Assembly (NCBI RefSeq): GCF_029958925.1
Contig: NZ_CP124616.1
Span: 248,001-312,000, forward strand
Direction of reading: 5' to 3'
Length of the DNA stretch: 64,000 bases
DNA from: Tropicibacter oceani
Lineage (GTDB): Bacteria > Pseudomonadota > Alphaproteobacteria > Rhodobacterales > Rhodobacteraceae
Both the position numbers and the translations under genes were made by a program. The notes below the pieces were generated by a model. That model searched no databases and was not told the DNA's origin. It was given only the letters and a program-made list of their open reading frames with translations. This document shows, one piece after another, positions 26,625 to 35,616 of this stretch; the stretch's first letter is position 1, and each line of letters opens with the position of its first letter.

Positions 26625-27542
26625 TCAGCCCTGCGCCGCCCAGATATACAGCCCATAGGCAGTCAGCAGTCCGAAACCGGTGATCCGCCCGATGGATGGG
26701 CGCAGCAGCAACAGCGCCGTCAGGACAACAGTCGCCGCAACCATGACGGGCAAATCAAAAGCGGGAAACCGTGCCGCGACCGGGATCGGGGCGACAATCG
26801 CCGTGACGCCAAGGATGCCAAGCACGTTGAAGATGTTGGAGCCGACGATATTGCCGATGGCGATTTCCGATTGCCGACGAAAGGCCGCCACCAACGAGGT
26901 CGCCAGTTCCGGCAACGACGTGCCGATCGCCACGATGGTCAGGCCGATGAATGCCTCGGACACGCCGAAACTGCGGGCGATGCTGACCGACCCGTCGATC
27001 AGGAACCGCGCCCCGACGATCAAGGCGACCAACCCGATGGCCAGCCAAACCAGGGCCCGCCAGATCGGCAGGGGCAGCACGTCATCCAGATCGTCCGGCG
27101 GCGTGTCCGCGCTTTTGTAAGCCCAGACCAGGTATCCGATCAGGCTGGCAAACAGCACGGCGCCCACCGGCCGGCTGATCATCCCGTAGGAGAAAGGAAC
27201 GAACAGCACCAAGGCGGCGGCCAGCATCACGGCGGTATCCCGGCGCAGGCTGCCCCCCGAAACGCGGATCGGCCAGACCAGCGCCGACACCCCGACGATC
27301 AACAGGATGTTCCCGATGTTGGAACCGACGATATTGCCCACGGCGATGTCCGGAACGCCGCGCAGGGCCGCATCGACCGAAACCAGCATTTCCGGCATCG
27401 ACGTGCCAAAGCCAACCACCGTCAGCCCGATCAGCATCGGCGACATGTTCAGCGACCGGGCCGCGCCCGTGGCGCCGCGCACCAGCGCCTCGCCCCCGAA
27501 CAAAAGGCCGAGGAGCCCGGCAAACACAAAAAGAAAGTCCAT
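26625..27542 (-). CDS. calcium/sodium antiporter (CaCA family, YrbG-like)
   Basis: A 305-residue protein with about ten membrane helices arranged as two inverted repeats. Each repeat has the alpha motif of cation/Ca2+ exchangers: GFGTSMPEMLVSVDAAL and IVGSNIGNILLIVG in the first, AIGTSLPELATSLVAAF and IVGSNIFNVLGILG in the second. It exchanges Ca2+ for Na+ or H+ across the inner membrane. It stands alone on the minus strand, next to the accessory cluster. Confidence 0.93.
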   Translation of the reverse strand: MDFLFVFAGLLGLLFGGEALVRGATGAARSLNMSPMLIGLTVVGFGTSMPEMLVSVDAALRGVPDIAVGNIVGSNIGNILLIVGVSALVWPIRVSGGSLRRDTAVMLAAALVLFVPFSYGMISRPVGAVLFASLIGYLVWAYKSADTPPDDLDDVLPLPIWRALVWLAIGLVALIVGARFLIDGSVSIARSFGVSEAFIGLTIVAIGTSLPELATSLVAAFRRQSEIAIGNIVGSNIFNVLGILGVTAIVAPIPVAARFPAFDLPVMVAATVVLTALLLLRPSIGRITGFGLLTAYGLYIWAAQG

Positions 27543-28013
27543 TCAGATCCTCGTAGAGCGCAAGGGAAGGTCACAGGCATCGGCCAGCACGGGATCCGGG
27601 GCCGTGCGGGTCAAAGGGCGTAAAACCGCGCCCGAAGTGCGGAGAAAGGGGCTGGAATTGGATCGCCACCGCGCATTTGCGGTCATTTCAACGTCCTGCA
27701 TGTCCCGCCGCGCAGCGGTTGACAGGCAACCGGGCAGGCAGGGGTGCGATCCGACATCACGACACTGCGTCGTCAGCGGGGCCCGGTTCGCTGTCGTAAA
27801 GATGAGCAGGCCATTCAGGCGCCACAAGGGGCCCTTGGAAATAATTCCGCCCGGTTTCGCCGGCCGGTGCGCGCCCGCCCAATGGCAACCAACCGATGTC
27901 CCGCCGGAGGAACGGCGCAGCGCCCGCCGCCTGTCCGGAAAAACCTTGACCCGACAGGCCCTCGAATGCACCCTGCGGATATTGTTGAGTTATTTTCCTT
28001 CGGAGCGCGCGGC
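27543..28013. other. 471-base stretch without a convincing gene, left flank of the accessory cluster
   Basis: Open frames here (for example minus 27543-27971) read as unlikely protein. The stretch presumably holds the promoter of the pore-forming-protein cluster. TTGACA at 27719-27724 and TTGACC near 27946 are candidate -35 elements, but neither has a good -10 at the right distance. No repeat of the tRNA-Lys 3' end was found in it by eye. Confidence 0.5.
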
Positions 28014-30035
28014 ATGACCTTCGACACGTCCAGAACCCTTTTCAATGGCGGCGCATTGCTGCGTCTTCCATCCCTTGCCCTGGGCTTTGCGCTTGGCCTT
28101 GTTGGCGTCAGCCCCGCGGCGGCACAGGGCAACCAGGACCTGATCTGGATCGACTACCCCGAACAGGGGGTCGTTCTGGGACAGGGCTATAACCTTGTGA
28201 CGGACGAGCCCACGCAAGGGGTCTGCGTCGATTTCGTACCGGTGCAGGACCCCTCCCAGGAAGTCACCTATCGCTTCGAAGAGGTGACTTCCCACTCCAC
28301 GATCAACGCGTCATCGCGCATCCACGCCAGCGGAAGCCTCAAGATGGCGCTGGTCAAGGCATCGGCCAAGCTGGATTTCTATTCGAAGGAAAACTTCTCG
28401 ATCGACACGTCAAAGTTCCTTCTGACCGCCAATGTCACGAATTCATCGCTGTTTGCGGGGCCGTCCTTTGCCTACAAGATGGGCGCCAGCCTGCCGGGGA
28501 TCGCCACCCTGCCCGACACGCTGAAAGAGGCCGCAACAAACGGCATCACCCGCGCCGCCGCCCCGACCACCGAAGGCGAAAACACCGGCGTCAAATTCAA
28601 GAACGTCGCGCTGAGAAACAACATCAAGCACTGCGGCCAGGGCTATATCGCGGCCATCGTCAGCGGCGCGCAGGTCGATGCCTTTCTGACCTTCACCAAA
28701 AGCGACGCCGAGTCGGTGGCCGAGATCAAGGCCGGGATCAAGGCGACCATCGGCGGGATCTTCTCGGTCTCGGGCAGCTTTGCCCAGAACCAGCAGGCCA
28801 TCGAACGCAGCGAACGGACCGAGGTGAACGTCTACCGCTCGGGCGGGCGGGCTGCGGCCATTGCCTATGACCTGCCCGGGTTGCGCACCAGCCTGCAACA
28901 ACTGCCCGTCGATGCCGCCGCCAATCCCAAACCGATCCGGATCGCGGTCATTCCCTATTCCAAGCTGGACGACAGCCCGCTGGCTGGCGGGCTGCAGGCT
29001 GTCGACCTGCTGGATTCCATCGCCGCCTTTTTCCTTGTCCGGGACGTGGTGAACGAAACCTCGGACATCGCGGACTGGTATCAGAACTACGATGTCGATC
29101 AGATCGCCAGCCCGGAAACCGACAGCAATGTCGCGCGCAACATCCCGCTGTTCCTGCACCCGCTGGACGACTACATCGCGATGAACGACCGCGCCCTTGC
29201 CCTGAACCGCGAGATGTCCGAAGCGCTGCGGCTGTGCCAGTCGGCCCTGCAGGACGCGAACCTGCTGCTGGATGCAAGCAACGCGGCCGCGGAAACGGCC
29301 GCAGGCGACAAGGCCGCAGGACGAACACTGGAGGCGCAGCAGCGCGCAATCCTGACAGGGTCACCAGCGCAAGAGGCCGCCAGCGCACCCTACAAAGACC
29401 TTGTCCAGCAACTGCTGGACGAGGACGTCAACCAGACCGACCGCGACGTTCTGGAACGGCTTTTGGCGGGCATGCAGGACAACGCCCAGACCCAGCGCAG
29501 CGCGCAATTCGCCAGCTTCCTGTCCGCCTTCGAGCCATCCGAAGAGACGCTGGAATCCAAGGCCCGGATCGAAAGCGCGGTTGGCATCGGGGCAAAAGAC
29601 CTGAGCGAGGCCGATCTTGCGGCTCTCAGGACCAAGACGGAAAAGACGCTGGCAACATGCAATTCCGATAGCGGTTACCTGAAGACCGCCATAGATGACG
29701 CGCTTGCCCTGTCGCAGGATTTTCTGGCCGCCAAGCCGATCTTCTGGTCCGATCTTGGGCGACACTACCAGGGACGCCTGTGGAAACTGTTTCCCGGCGC
29801 GACCCTGCCGCAGGGGCAATCCAGCTGGGAACTGGTGGACCTGGTCACCGAGGACCTCAAAAGCTTTCACGCCAACATGGTCGCCAAGCGTTTCAAGCGC
29901 GACATCTGCCAGCGCGACCTGACCCATCCGGTATGCGGCGCGGAATTCGAGGCAAAGTTCAAACCCCTTGATCTGAAGCCATCGACGCTGGTTCTGGCTG
30001 GGCTGTCTGCCGGGCTGGCGCAGGGGCTGGAATGA
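28014..30035 (+). CDS. exported protein with a MACPF/stonustoxin-like pore-forming domain (predicted)
   Basis: A 673-residue protein with a signal peptide ending SPAAAQ near residue 38. Residues about 100-330 resemble the stonustoxin-like branch of the MACPF/CDC superfamily. First comes a polar-hydrophobic segment rich in Ser, Thr and Asn (STINASSRIHASGSLKMALV). Then comes GQGYIAAIVSGAQVDAFLTF, an IKAGIKATIGGIFSVSGSF segment, VYRSGG, and a closing block with PKPIRIAVIPYSKL. This order matches fungal and fish toxin-like sequences from memory. The classic Y-G-T-H motif is absent. The C-terminal half is mostly helical and contains few cysteines. ATG 28014 has GGAG eight bases upstream and starts a good signal peptide. 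It is coupled to the next gene (ATGA). A role as a toxin against other cells or a self-membrane function are both possible. Confidence 0.6.
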   Translation: MTFDTSRTLFNGGALLRLPSLALGFALGLVGVSPAAAQGNQDLIWIDYPEQGVVLGQGYNLVTDEPTQGVCVDFVPVQDPSQEVTYRFEEVTSHSTINASSRIHASGSLKMALVKASAKLDFYSKENFSIDTSKFLLTANVTNSSLFAGPSFAYKMGASLPGIATLPDTLKEAATNGITRAAAPTTEGENTGVKFKNVALRNNIKHCGQGYIAAIVSGAQVDAFLTFTKSDAESVAEIKAGIKATIGGIFSVSGSFAQNQQAIERSERTEVNVYRSGGRAAAIAYDLPGLRTSLQQLPVDAAANPKPIRIAVIPYSKLDDSPLAGGLQAVDLLDSIAAFFLVRDVVNETSDIADWYQNYDVDQIASPETDSNVARNIPLFLHPLDDYIAMNDRALALNREMSEALRLCQSALQDANLLLDASNAAAETAAGDKAAGRTLEAQQRAILTGSPAQEAASAPYKDLVQQLLDEDVNQTDRDVLERLLAGMQDNAQTQRSAQFASFLSAFEPSEETLESKARIESAVGIGAKDLSEADLAALRTKTEKTLATCNSDSGYLKTAIDDALALSQDFLAAKPIFWSDLGRHYQGRLWKLFPGATLPQGQSSWELVDLVTEDLKSFHANMVAKRFKRDICQRDLTHPVCGAEFEAKFKPLDLKPSTLVLAGLSAGLAQGLE

Positions 30036-30895
30036 TGGGCGGGGTCATGCCGTCCCGGGTTCTGTCGGCGGCCGTGATCGCCGGATGCCTTGCCGGGTTG
30101 GCCGCCGCGCAAGACAGCAGCGCCAGCGACGCCGCCAAGCCGCCCGTTGCCGCCAACACCCTGCCCGATCTGGACCAACAGGACATCGCGGGTGTCGAAA
30201 TCGTCGACCTTCAAGTGTCTTGCAACCTCAAGACACCGCTGAAAACCACCCTTTCGCTGACCTTCCAGAAGAATGGCGCGGATGTCACCGAAGATCTGGC
30301 CACCGTCACCGCGGATCGCTGCAAATACCTGTACGATCCAGAAGGCCGCGCGCATACCTTTTCGCTGAATGTCGCGCTCGACCTCTTGCCCACGGCCGAG
30401 CGTGCCGCGGTCTGCCCCAACCTGTCCTCGGCCTTTTTGTTGCGGATCGGCAGTGCCTCGGTCGATCTGCCGTGGCAAGGCAAGACCTTTGTCCTGCGCG
30501 ACGGCCCCCTGCTGTCACCAGAGGCCGAAGGGAATTCGGGGCATACCGTGGCAATGGTCAACCTTTTGGCCCTGCAACGCGCCACCAATGCCGCGCCCAC
30601 ATCCTTTGCCAGCTATCTTTATGCCGACCTGCCGGTTTATTCCGACCGCGACGAAAACTGGACCAAGCGGGGCACTTTCTCCTATGGGCTGGCGGCGGCG
30701 GCCCCTGTGCCCGAAGGCGGGCTTTTCGACACCTTCGGCGCGGGCACTGCCACCGGTTCCGGCCAGCCTGCCAAACCTGCGCCCGCCACCACGACCAAGG
30801 ACATCGTTGTCGATCTCGAGGTGCTTGGCTTCAAGGCCGCGTGCCTGACCGATGACCGCAGCCCCTCCGGCGCCGTCCTGAAGGAGAAACCATGA
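30032..30895 (+). CDS. exported protein of unknown function in the pore-former cluster
   Basis: A 287-residue protein with a signal peptide (VLSAAVIAGCLAGLAAA) and no membrane segment after it. Three cysteines near 63, 97 and 137 and one near the C-terminus could form disulfides. The mature part appears beta-rich (VEIVDLQVSCNLKTPLKTTL, FSLNVALDLLP), with a low-complexity Gly, Thr and Pro stretch near residue 250. It overlaps both neighbours by four bases. No family was recognised. The tight coupling suggests it is a partner, chaperone or receptor-binding component of the upstream protein. Confidence 0.7.
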   Translation: MMGGVMPSRVLSAAVIAGCLAGLAAAQDSSASDAAKPPVAANTLPDLDQQDIAGVEIVDLQVSCNLKTPLKTTLSLTFQKNGADVTEDLATVTADRCKYLYDPEGRAHTFSLNVALDLLPTAERAAVCPNLSSAFLLRIGSASVDLPWQGKTFVLRDGPLLSPEAEGNSGHTVAMVNLLALQRATNAAPTSFASYLYADLPVYSDRDENWTKRGTFSYGLAAAAPVPEGGLFDTFGAGTATGSGQPAKPAPATTTKDIVVDLEVLGFKAACLTDDRSPSGAVLKEKP

Positions 30896-31716
30896 TGCGC
30901 AGGGTTTTCCCAAGTCTCGCCCTGGCTGTCACTTTGGCCTGTGCCATGCCCGGCCCCTCAATGGCGCAATCCCTTCTGGAACAGGTCGACCAGGACACAT
31001 GCGTCTTTGTACCCGATGACCGGCAACTTGCCCGCCTGGCGGGCCAACCCCGCGCCACGGTCGAAAGGCTGAAGGAATGCACAGGGATGGAGCTGGTCAA
31101 GATCCGCATCACGGAACAACCCGACTGTGTCCGCGCGGGCCACATCGTATCGGCGGGCATGGCCCCGCTGGCGGACCCGCCGTCGTGGCCGACGCTAAAT
31201 GTCGTGGTGTCCAGCCAGCGCATCGCACCGGATTTCACCGGCAAATCCTATCGCGAAACCAGTCTTGAATTGCGCCGCTGCGGGCTGGCGGCCGAATTCC
31301 TGCCCCGCGCGGTCCTGGTGGGGGCAATCGTCCAGACGGTGCCCCCCGCCGGAACACCGATCGAAGACGATACCGAAATGCTGATCTGGACCGCTGGCGG
31401 AACAATCCTGCCCGACGTGACGGGCAGCACGATCGAAGCGGCCAGGGCCACCTTGGCAGAAAAGGGTTTCGAAGTCGGAACAATCGTCGACCAGCGGGTC
31501 AACCTGCCCGAATGGCAACGCCTTGGCCGTTATTCCTGTTCCTATGTCAGGGGTGTTCGCGGCAAGGTTCTATCGACACGGCCAGCCGCCGGCTCGACCA
31601 TCGTGTTCGCGCCGGTGCAGGACGAACGCGCAAAGATCACCCTGACGGTCGAATCGCTCCCGGAATTGGAGCCGATCCCCGAGCTTTGCCCGTCCGATGG
31701 ATCGATCCCGAAATGA
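30892..31716 (+). CDS. exported PASTA-repeat protein
   Basis: A 274-residue protein with a signal peptide ending PSMAQ near residue 25. At least two PASTA-like repeats follow: about 105-165 (APDFTGKSYRETSLELRRCG to VPPAGTPIEDDTEM) and about 170-250 (LPDVTGSTIEAARATLAEKG to TRPAAGSTIVF). A cysteine-containing N-terminal region (about 30-95) may be a diverged third copy. PASTA domains usually bind peptidoglycan fragments on Ser/Thr kinases or penicillin-binding proteins. Here no such catalytic domain is present. Coupled to the preceding gene by an ATGA overlap. Confidence 0.75.
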   Translation: MMRRVFPSLALAVTLACAMPGPSMAQSLLEQVDQDTCVFVPDDRQLARLAGQPRATVERLKECTGMELVKIRITEQPDCVRAGHIVSAGMAPLADPPSWPTLNVVVSSQRIAPDFTGKSYRETSLELRRCGLAAEFLPRAVLVGAIVQTVPPAGTPIEDDTEMLIWTAGGTILPDVTGSTIEAARATLAEKGFEVGTIVDQRVNLPEWQRLGRYSCSYVRGVRGKVLSTRPAAGSTIVFAPVQDERAKITLTVESLPELEPIPELCPSDGSIPK

Positions 31717-31743
31717 CACCGTGAAACAAGGGGCGCTTTGCCG

Positions 31744-32334
31744 ATGAACGTCACCATCCGCTACATCACCGAAATCCCGTCGCAGGCCGTGGCGCTACCC
31801 GGTGCGGGAACCGGGTTCAACGGCGGCCGCAAATCCACGCTCGAGGCGCAGATCGACCTGTCGGTGAATGGGCCCGGTTCACTGACGGTGCTGACCCGAA
31901 GCTGGGGAACAACCCGCGAATACGCCAGAAAGGACCTGCTGGACGTCGCAGGAAAGCCGACTTGGTACAAATCCCTTCGGCCCGGCGCGACCGCGCTGAA
32001 CACGGCAACCCTGCAATTGTCGAACGACAACCTTTTCGCCGCTTTCGTAGACGTCCCCGACGCAAGCCACGGTGTGCGGCTTTACGTGGCGGGGGGCAAT
32101 CCGCTGGTCGTGCCCTCGCCTGAAATCGACGGAGAGTTCATCGTCAGTTTCCGCAATCACGGCGGCACATGGCAATATCGGGTTGTCGGGTCGCATGACG
32201 GGTTCCCGTCACACCGGATCGCCGTCGGTGCCAACACGGTTTTGGATCACGATTGCGTGGCGCAGGACCAAACCCCGCTCAGCCTTTTGCCACCGTCCGA
32301 ATTTGCCGTCAGCACCGGATGGCTGGGGCTATAG
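31744..32334 (+). CDS. beta-rich unknown protein, last gene of the pore-former cluster
   Basis: A 196-residue protein without signal peptide or membrane segment. The N-terminal part (about 1-120) reads as a beta-sandwich (VTIRYITEIPSQAV, AQIDLSVNGPGSLTVL, VRLYVAGGNPLVVP). The C-terminal part has FRNHGGTWQYRVVGSHDGFP and TPLSLLPPSEF, a pattern I have a faint memory of from other uncharacterised proteins. ATG 31744 is 27 bases after the PASTA gene. A TTG codon at 31738 with AAGGGG four bases upstream is an equally good start. Fungal MACPF toxins use small beta-sandwich partners, and this gene would be the candidate for such a role, but that is speculation. Confidence 0.65.
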   Translation: MNVTIRYITEIPSQAVALPGAGTGFNGGRKSTLEAQIDLSVNGPGSLTVLTRSWGTTREYARKDLLDVAGKPTWYKSLRPGATALNTATLQLSNDNLFAAFVDVPDASHGVRLYVAGGNPLVVPSPEIDGEFIVSFRNHGGTWQYRVVGSHDGFPSHRIAVGANTVLDHDCVAQDQTPLSLLPPSEFAVSTGWLGL

Positions 32335-32462
32335 CCCGCTCGCACGGGGCAGATCATAGCCCTGCGGCGACAGGTCGGGAAAAGCAAAGGGCAAACGGCC
32401 AGACATGGTTCGCGCCTGAACCGGGCGGCCGGGCGTCAAGAAATTCACGATGTCGGTGTCAG
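32329..32462 (-). pseudogene. possible C-terminal gene remnant next to tRNA-Lys
   Basis: The minus frame from the tRNA 3' end to the TAG at 32331 reads TDTDIVNFLTPGRPV, then MSGRLPFAFPDLSPQGYDLP, then a last few residues. Codons have the G/C-rich third positions of real genes here. Upstream the frame runs into the tRNA itself, so the gene would have lost its 5' part exactly at the tRNA. A 25-residue frame from ATG 32406 is the only intact start. It may be chance. Confidence 0.3.
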
Positions 32463-32538
32463 TGGTGAGCCGTGCAGGATTCGAACCTGCGACCCACTGA
32501 TTAAAAGTCAGTTGCTCTACCAACTGAGCTAACGGCCC
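32463..32538 (-). tRNA. tRNA-Lys (anticodon UUU)
   Basis: The minus strand folds as a 76-base cloverleaf with encoded CCA (32463-32465). The acceptor stem GGGCCGU pairs with ACGGCUC (one G-U pair). The D loop contains AGCTCAGTTGGTAGAGC, the anticodon stem-loop CTGACTTTTAATCAG has TTT as anticodon, and the T arm is GCAGGTTCGAATCCTGC. The 3' end faces the accessory cluster. Confidence 0.98.
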
Positions 32539-32550
32539 ACTAAGCGGGGT

Positions 32551-32578
32551 CTTTAAGAATAAGCCGGGAAAGGGTCAA
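32551..32578 (-). promoter_or_regulatory. putative promoter of tRNA-Lys
   Basis: Minus-strand TTGACC (32578-32573) and TTAAAG (32556-32551) are 16 bases apart, followed by a GC-rich discriminator typical of stable RNA promoters. The -10 is weak. Confidence 0.35.
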
Positions 32579-32867
32579 CCCCATCCTTTGCTTTTTTCGC
32601 ACAAGTTTGAAACTTCCTGCGCAATCAACACTTTTGATAGAATGCAGCCAAGGCCATACAAGGATACCGGGCGCCCGGTTTTCATGAGCTTTGGGCCAAG
32701 GCAGCAAACCGGGCCCGATCGCATCGGATTTTGCCTGGGCGGCCCCGGCGGCCCATCAGCGCGATGGCCGTTCGTCGAAAACTGACCCCTTGCAAGGAAT
32801 CGCCCTGAACCTTCCCTGCCCATGTCGGCTCTGGATTCGCCGCGTCGGCGGGCGTATATGCGCAAGC
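32579..32867. other. intergenic stretch between the tRNA promoter and dapF
   Basis: No gene is visible. The frame that opens at 32691 upstream of dapF reads poorly and is not taken as coding. A GC-rich hairpin GGGCGCCC lies near 32669. No other recognisable element. Confidence 0.4.
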
Positions 32868-33701
32868 ATGGAAAAGACGCGCGAAACGGGCTTGCCCTTC
32901 ATGAAGATGCACGGGCTGGGGAACGACTTTGTCGTGATCGACGCCCGTGTGCCCGGTATTCAGGTGACCCCGGCATTGGCCATCGCGGTGGCTGACCGGC
33001 ACATGGGCGTCGGCTTTGACCAGCTGGCGGTGATCGAACAGACCGACAAGGGCGACGCGCATCTGGTGTTTTACAACGCCGACGGGTCCACTGCAGGGGC
33101 CTGTGGCAACGCCACCCGCTGCATCGCGCGTTTCCTGATGGATGAGACCGGGCAGGACAGCCTGACCCTGACCACCCAGCGCGGAACCTTGTTTGCGCGC
33201 GACGCGAGCAACGGGCTGACCTCGGTCAACATGGGCGCGCCGCAACTGGTCTGGAACGAAATTCCGCTGGCGCAGGCCATGGATACACTGGAACTGCCGA
33301 TCGAGGGACGCCCCACCGCAACTGGCATGGGTAACCCGCATTGCACCTTTTTCGTCGAGGACGCCGAAGCGGTTTATCTCGAGGACTTCGGCCCGCGGTT
33401 CGAACATCACCCGATGTTCCCGCAGCGCACCAATGTTCAGGTCGCCAGCCTGATCGCCCCCGACCACCTGCGCATGCGGGTCTGGGAACGCGGCGTGGGG
33501 ATCACCATGGCCTCTGGCTCGTCCTCTTGCGCCACGGCCGTGGCAGCGGCGCGCCGGGGTCTGACGGGGCGCAAGGTGCAGATCGATCTGGACGGCGGCA
33601 CGCTGTGGATCGACTGGCGCGAGGATGGCGTCTGGATGACCGGCGCCACCGCCCACGTCTTTGACGGCGTGTTCACCCCTGCCTTTATGGCCGCGCTATG
33701 A
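32868..33701 (+). CDS. dapF: diaminopimelate epimerase
   Basis: A 277-residue cofactor-free epimerase converting LL- to meso-diaminopimelate for lysine and peptidoglycan synthesis. The two active-site cysteines are visible: C79 in GACGNATRC and the later one in [22 protein letters not shown] is the N-terminal signature. ATG 32868 gives [16 protein letters not shown], while the frame further upstream lacks family character. It overlaps mtaB by four bases. Confidence 0.95.
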   Translation: MEKTRETGLPFMKMHGLGNDFVVIDARVPGIQVTPALAIAVADRHMGVGFDQLAVIEQTDKGDAHLVFYNADGSTAGACGNATRCIARFLMDETGQDSLTLTTQRGTLFARDASNGLTSVNMGAPQLVWNEIPLAQAMDTLELPIEGRPTATGMGNPHCTFFVEDAEAVYLEDFGPRFEHHPMFPQRTNVQVASLIAPDHLRMRVWERGVGITMASGSSSCATAVAAARRGLTGRKVQIDLDGGTLWIDWREDGVWMTGATAHVFDGVFTPAFMAAL

Positions 33702-34954
33702 ACCCGCCCAAGTTCACGACGCTGGGCTGCCGGCTGAATGCCTATGAAACCGAGGCGATGAAGGCCTTGGCCGAACAGGCCGGCGTTCAGGACGCGGTGA
33801 TCGTCAACACCTGCGCCGTCACGAACGAAGCCGTGGCCAAGGCCCGCAAGGAAATCCGCCGCCTTCGGCGTGAAAACCCGAATGCCAAGGTCATCGTCAC
33901 CGGCTGCGCCGCGCAGATCGACCCGGGCAGCTTTGCCGCGATGGAAGAAGTCGACGCGGTCATCGGCAACACCGAAAAAATGGCCCCCGAGACCTGGTCC
34001 AAACTCGGCCCCGACTTCATCGGCGAAACCGAAAGCGTCATGGTCAACGATATCATGTCGGTGACCGAAACCGCTGGCCACCTGATCGACGGGTTCGGCA
34101 CCCGCAGCCGCGCCTATGTGCAGGTCCAGAACGGCTGTGACCACCGCTGCACCTTTTGCATCATTCCCTATGGCCGGGGCAATTCGCGCAGCGTGCCTGC
34201 GGGCGTTGTCGTCGACCAGATCAAGCGGCTGGTCCAGCAGGGTTACAACGAGGTCGTGCTGACCGGTGTCGATCTGACCAGCTGGGGCGCTGACCTGCCC
34301 GGGACGCCGCGCCTTGGTGATCTGGTCATGCGCATCCTGCGCCTGATCCCCGATCTGCCGCGCCTGCGCATTTCCTCGATCGATTCGATCGAAGCGGATG
34401 ACAACCTGATGCTGGCCATCGCATCGGAACCACGCCTGATGCCCCACCTGCACCTGTCGCTGCAACACGGCGACGATCTGATCCTGAAACGGATGAAGCG
34501 CCGGCACCTGCGCGACGACGCCATCCGTTTCTGCCAAGAGGCGCGCAAACTGCGCCCCGACATGACCTTTGGCGCCGATATCATCGCTGGTTTCCCCACC
34601 GAAACCGACGCGCAATTCGAAAACTCGCTGAAACTGGTGACCGATTGCGACCTGACCTGGTTGCACGTCTTTCCCTATTCGGCACGCCCCGGCACGCCCG
34701 CCGCCAAGATTCCCAGCAAGGTGAACGGCGCGACGATCAAGGACCGCGCTGCCCGCCTGCGCGCCGCCGGGGATGAACAGGTGCAACGCCACCTTGCCGC
34801 CCAGACAGGCCAGACTCACAAGGTTCTGATGGAGGCGCCCGACATGGGCCGAACCGAACAATTCACCGAGGTCACGTTCGGCATGCAGCAGCCGGTTGGC
34901 CAGATCGTCACGGCCCGCATCACGGGCCACCGCGGCACGCAGCTGGAGGCCTGA
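33698..34954 (+). CDS. mtaB: tRNA t6A37 methylthiotransferase
   Basis: A 418-residue radical SAM enzyme that adds a methylthio group to N6-threonylcarbamoyladenosine at tRNA position 37. The N-terminal MTTase domain has [12 protein letters not shown] (C11), NTCAVTNE and TGCAAQID cysteines for the auxiliary cluster. The radical SAM motif [15 protein letters not shown] binds the second cluster. A short C-terminal TRAM-like region ends the protein. It overlaps dapF by four bases and the next gene by one base (TGATG). Confidence 0.94.
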   Translation: MNPPKFTTLGCRLNAYETEAMKALAEQAGVQDAVIVNTCAVTNEAVAKARKEIRRLRRENPNAKVIVTGCAAQIDPGSFAAMEEVDAVIGNTEKMAPETWSKLGPDFIGETESVMVNDIMSVTETAGHLIDGFGTRSRAYVQVQNGCDHRCTFCIIPYGRGNSRSVPAGVVVDQIKRLVQQGYNEVVLTGVDLTSWGADLPGTPRLGDLVMRILRLIPDLPRLRISSIDSIEADDNLMLAIASEPRLMPHLHLSLQHGDDLILKRMKRRHLRDDAIRFCQEARKLRPDMTFGADIIAGFPTETDAQFENSLKLVTDCDLTWLHVFPYSARPGTPAAKIPSKVNGATIKDRAARLRAAGDEQVQRHLAAQTGQTHKVLMEAPDMGRTEQFTEVTFGMQQPVGQIVTARITGHRGTQLEA

Positions 34955-35568
34955 TGCACCCCAACACGGCCTTTCGCAAGACGCCCGAAACACTGGCGCT
35001 GGACTTTGCGCGCACCCGCGCCTTTGGCACGCTTTGTGTCAACGGCGACCCCGTGCCGCTGCTGTCGCACATCCCGTTCCTGCTGGCGCAGGATGGCGGC
35101 CACGCCGACCTGCATCTTGTACGCTCCAACCCGATCTGCAAGGCGACTGGCCCTGCCCGGCTGTCTGTCACCGGCCCCGATGCCTATATCTCGCCCGATT
35201 GGTACGGCGTCGATGACCAGGTGCCGACCTGGAATTACATCGCCGTGCACCTGATCGGCACGCTGGAGCCGCTGCCGCAGGAAACCCTGCCTGACATGCT
35301 GGCGCGCCAATCCGCCTTTTTCGAAACCCGCCTGTTGCCCAAGGCCCCCTGGACCATGGACAAGATGACCGACGACACCACACGGCGGTTCCTGCGCATG
35401 ATCCTGCCATTCCGCCTGCATGTCGACGACGTGCAAAGCACCTGGAAACTGGGGCAGAACAAACCCGATGACGTGCGCAAACGCGCTGCCGCACGGCTGA
35501 CCGATGGCTTTGGGTCGGACCTTGCAGCGCTTGCGGCGCAGATGGACAGCCCGCCGGACGTCGGCTAG
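34954..35568 (+). CDS. PaiB-like FMN-binding negative transcriptional regulator
   Basis: A 204-residue protein of the PaiB family with a split-barrel flavin-binding fold. Signatures are FGTLCVNGDPVPLLSHIPFL, then HLVRSNPICK, YISPDWYG and PTWNYIAVHLIGTLEPL, with a C-terminal WKLGQNKPDDVR. In Bacillus PaiB represses sporulation and protease genes. In proteobacteria the role is unclear and some members may bind haem or flavin only. It is coupled to mtaB. Confidence 0.88.
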   Translation: MHPNTAFRKTPETLALDFARTRAFGTLCVNGDPVPLLSHIPFLLAQDGGHADLHLVRSNPICKATGPARLSVTGPDAYISPDWYGVDDQVPTWNYIAVHLIGTLEPLPQETLPDMLARQSAFFETRLLPKAPWTMDKMTDDTTRRFLRMILPFRLHVDDVQSTWKLGQNKPDDVRKRAAARLTDGFGSDLAALAAQMDSPPDVG

Positions 35569-35616
35569 CCCGCCAGACCAATTGCAAACGCCCGAAATTT
35601 CCCGCATGAGGGAAGG

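Noticed and set aside
27543-27971. A 142-residue minus-strand frame in the gap before the pore-former cluster
   Set aside because: Composition is Arg- and Cys-rich without hydrophobic core or motif, and no ribosome binding site is seen.
27543-28013. Search for a repeat of the tRNA-Lys 3' end as an attachment site
   Set aside because: Only a seven-base match (GCCGTGC) was found, which is expected by chance.
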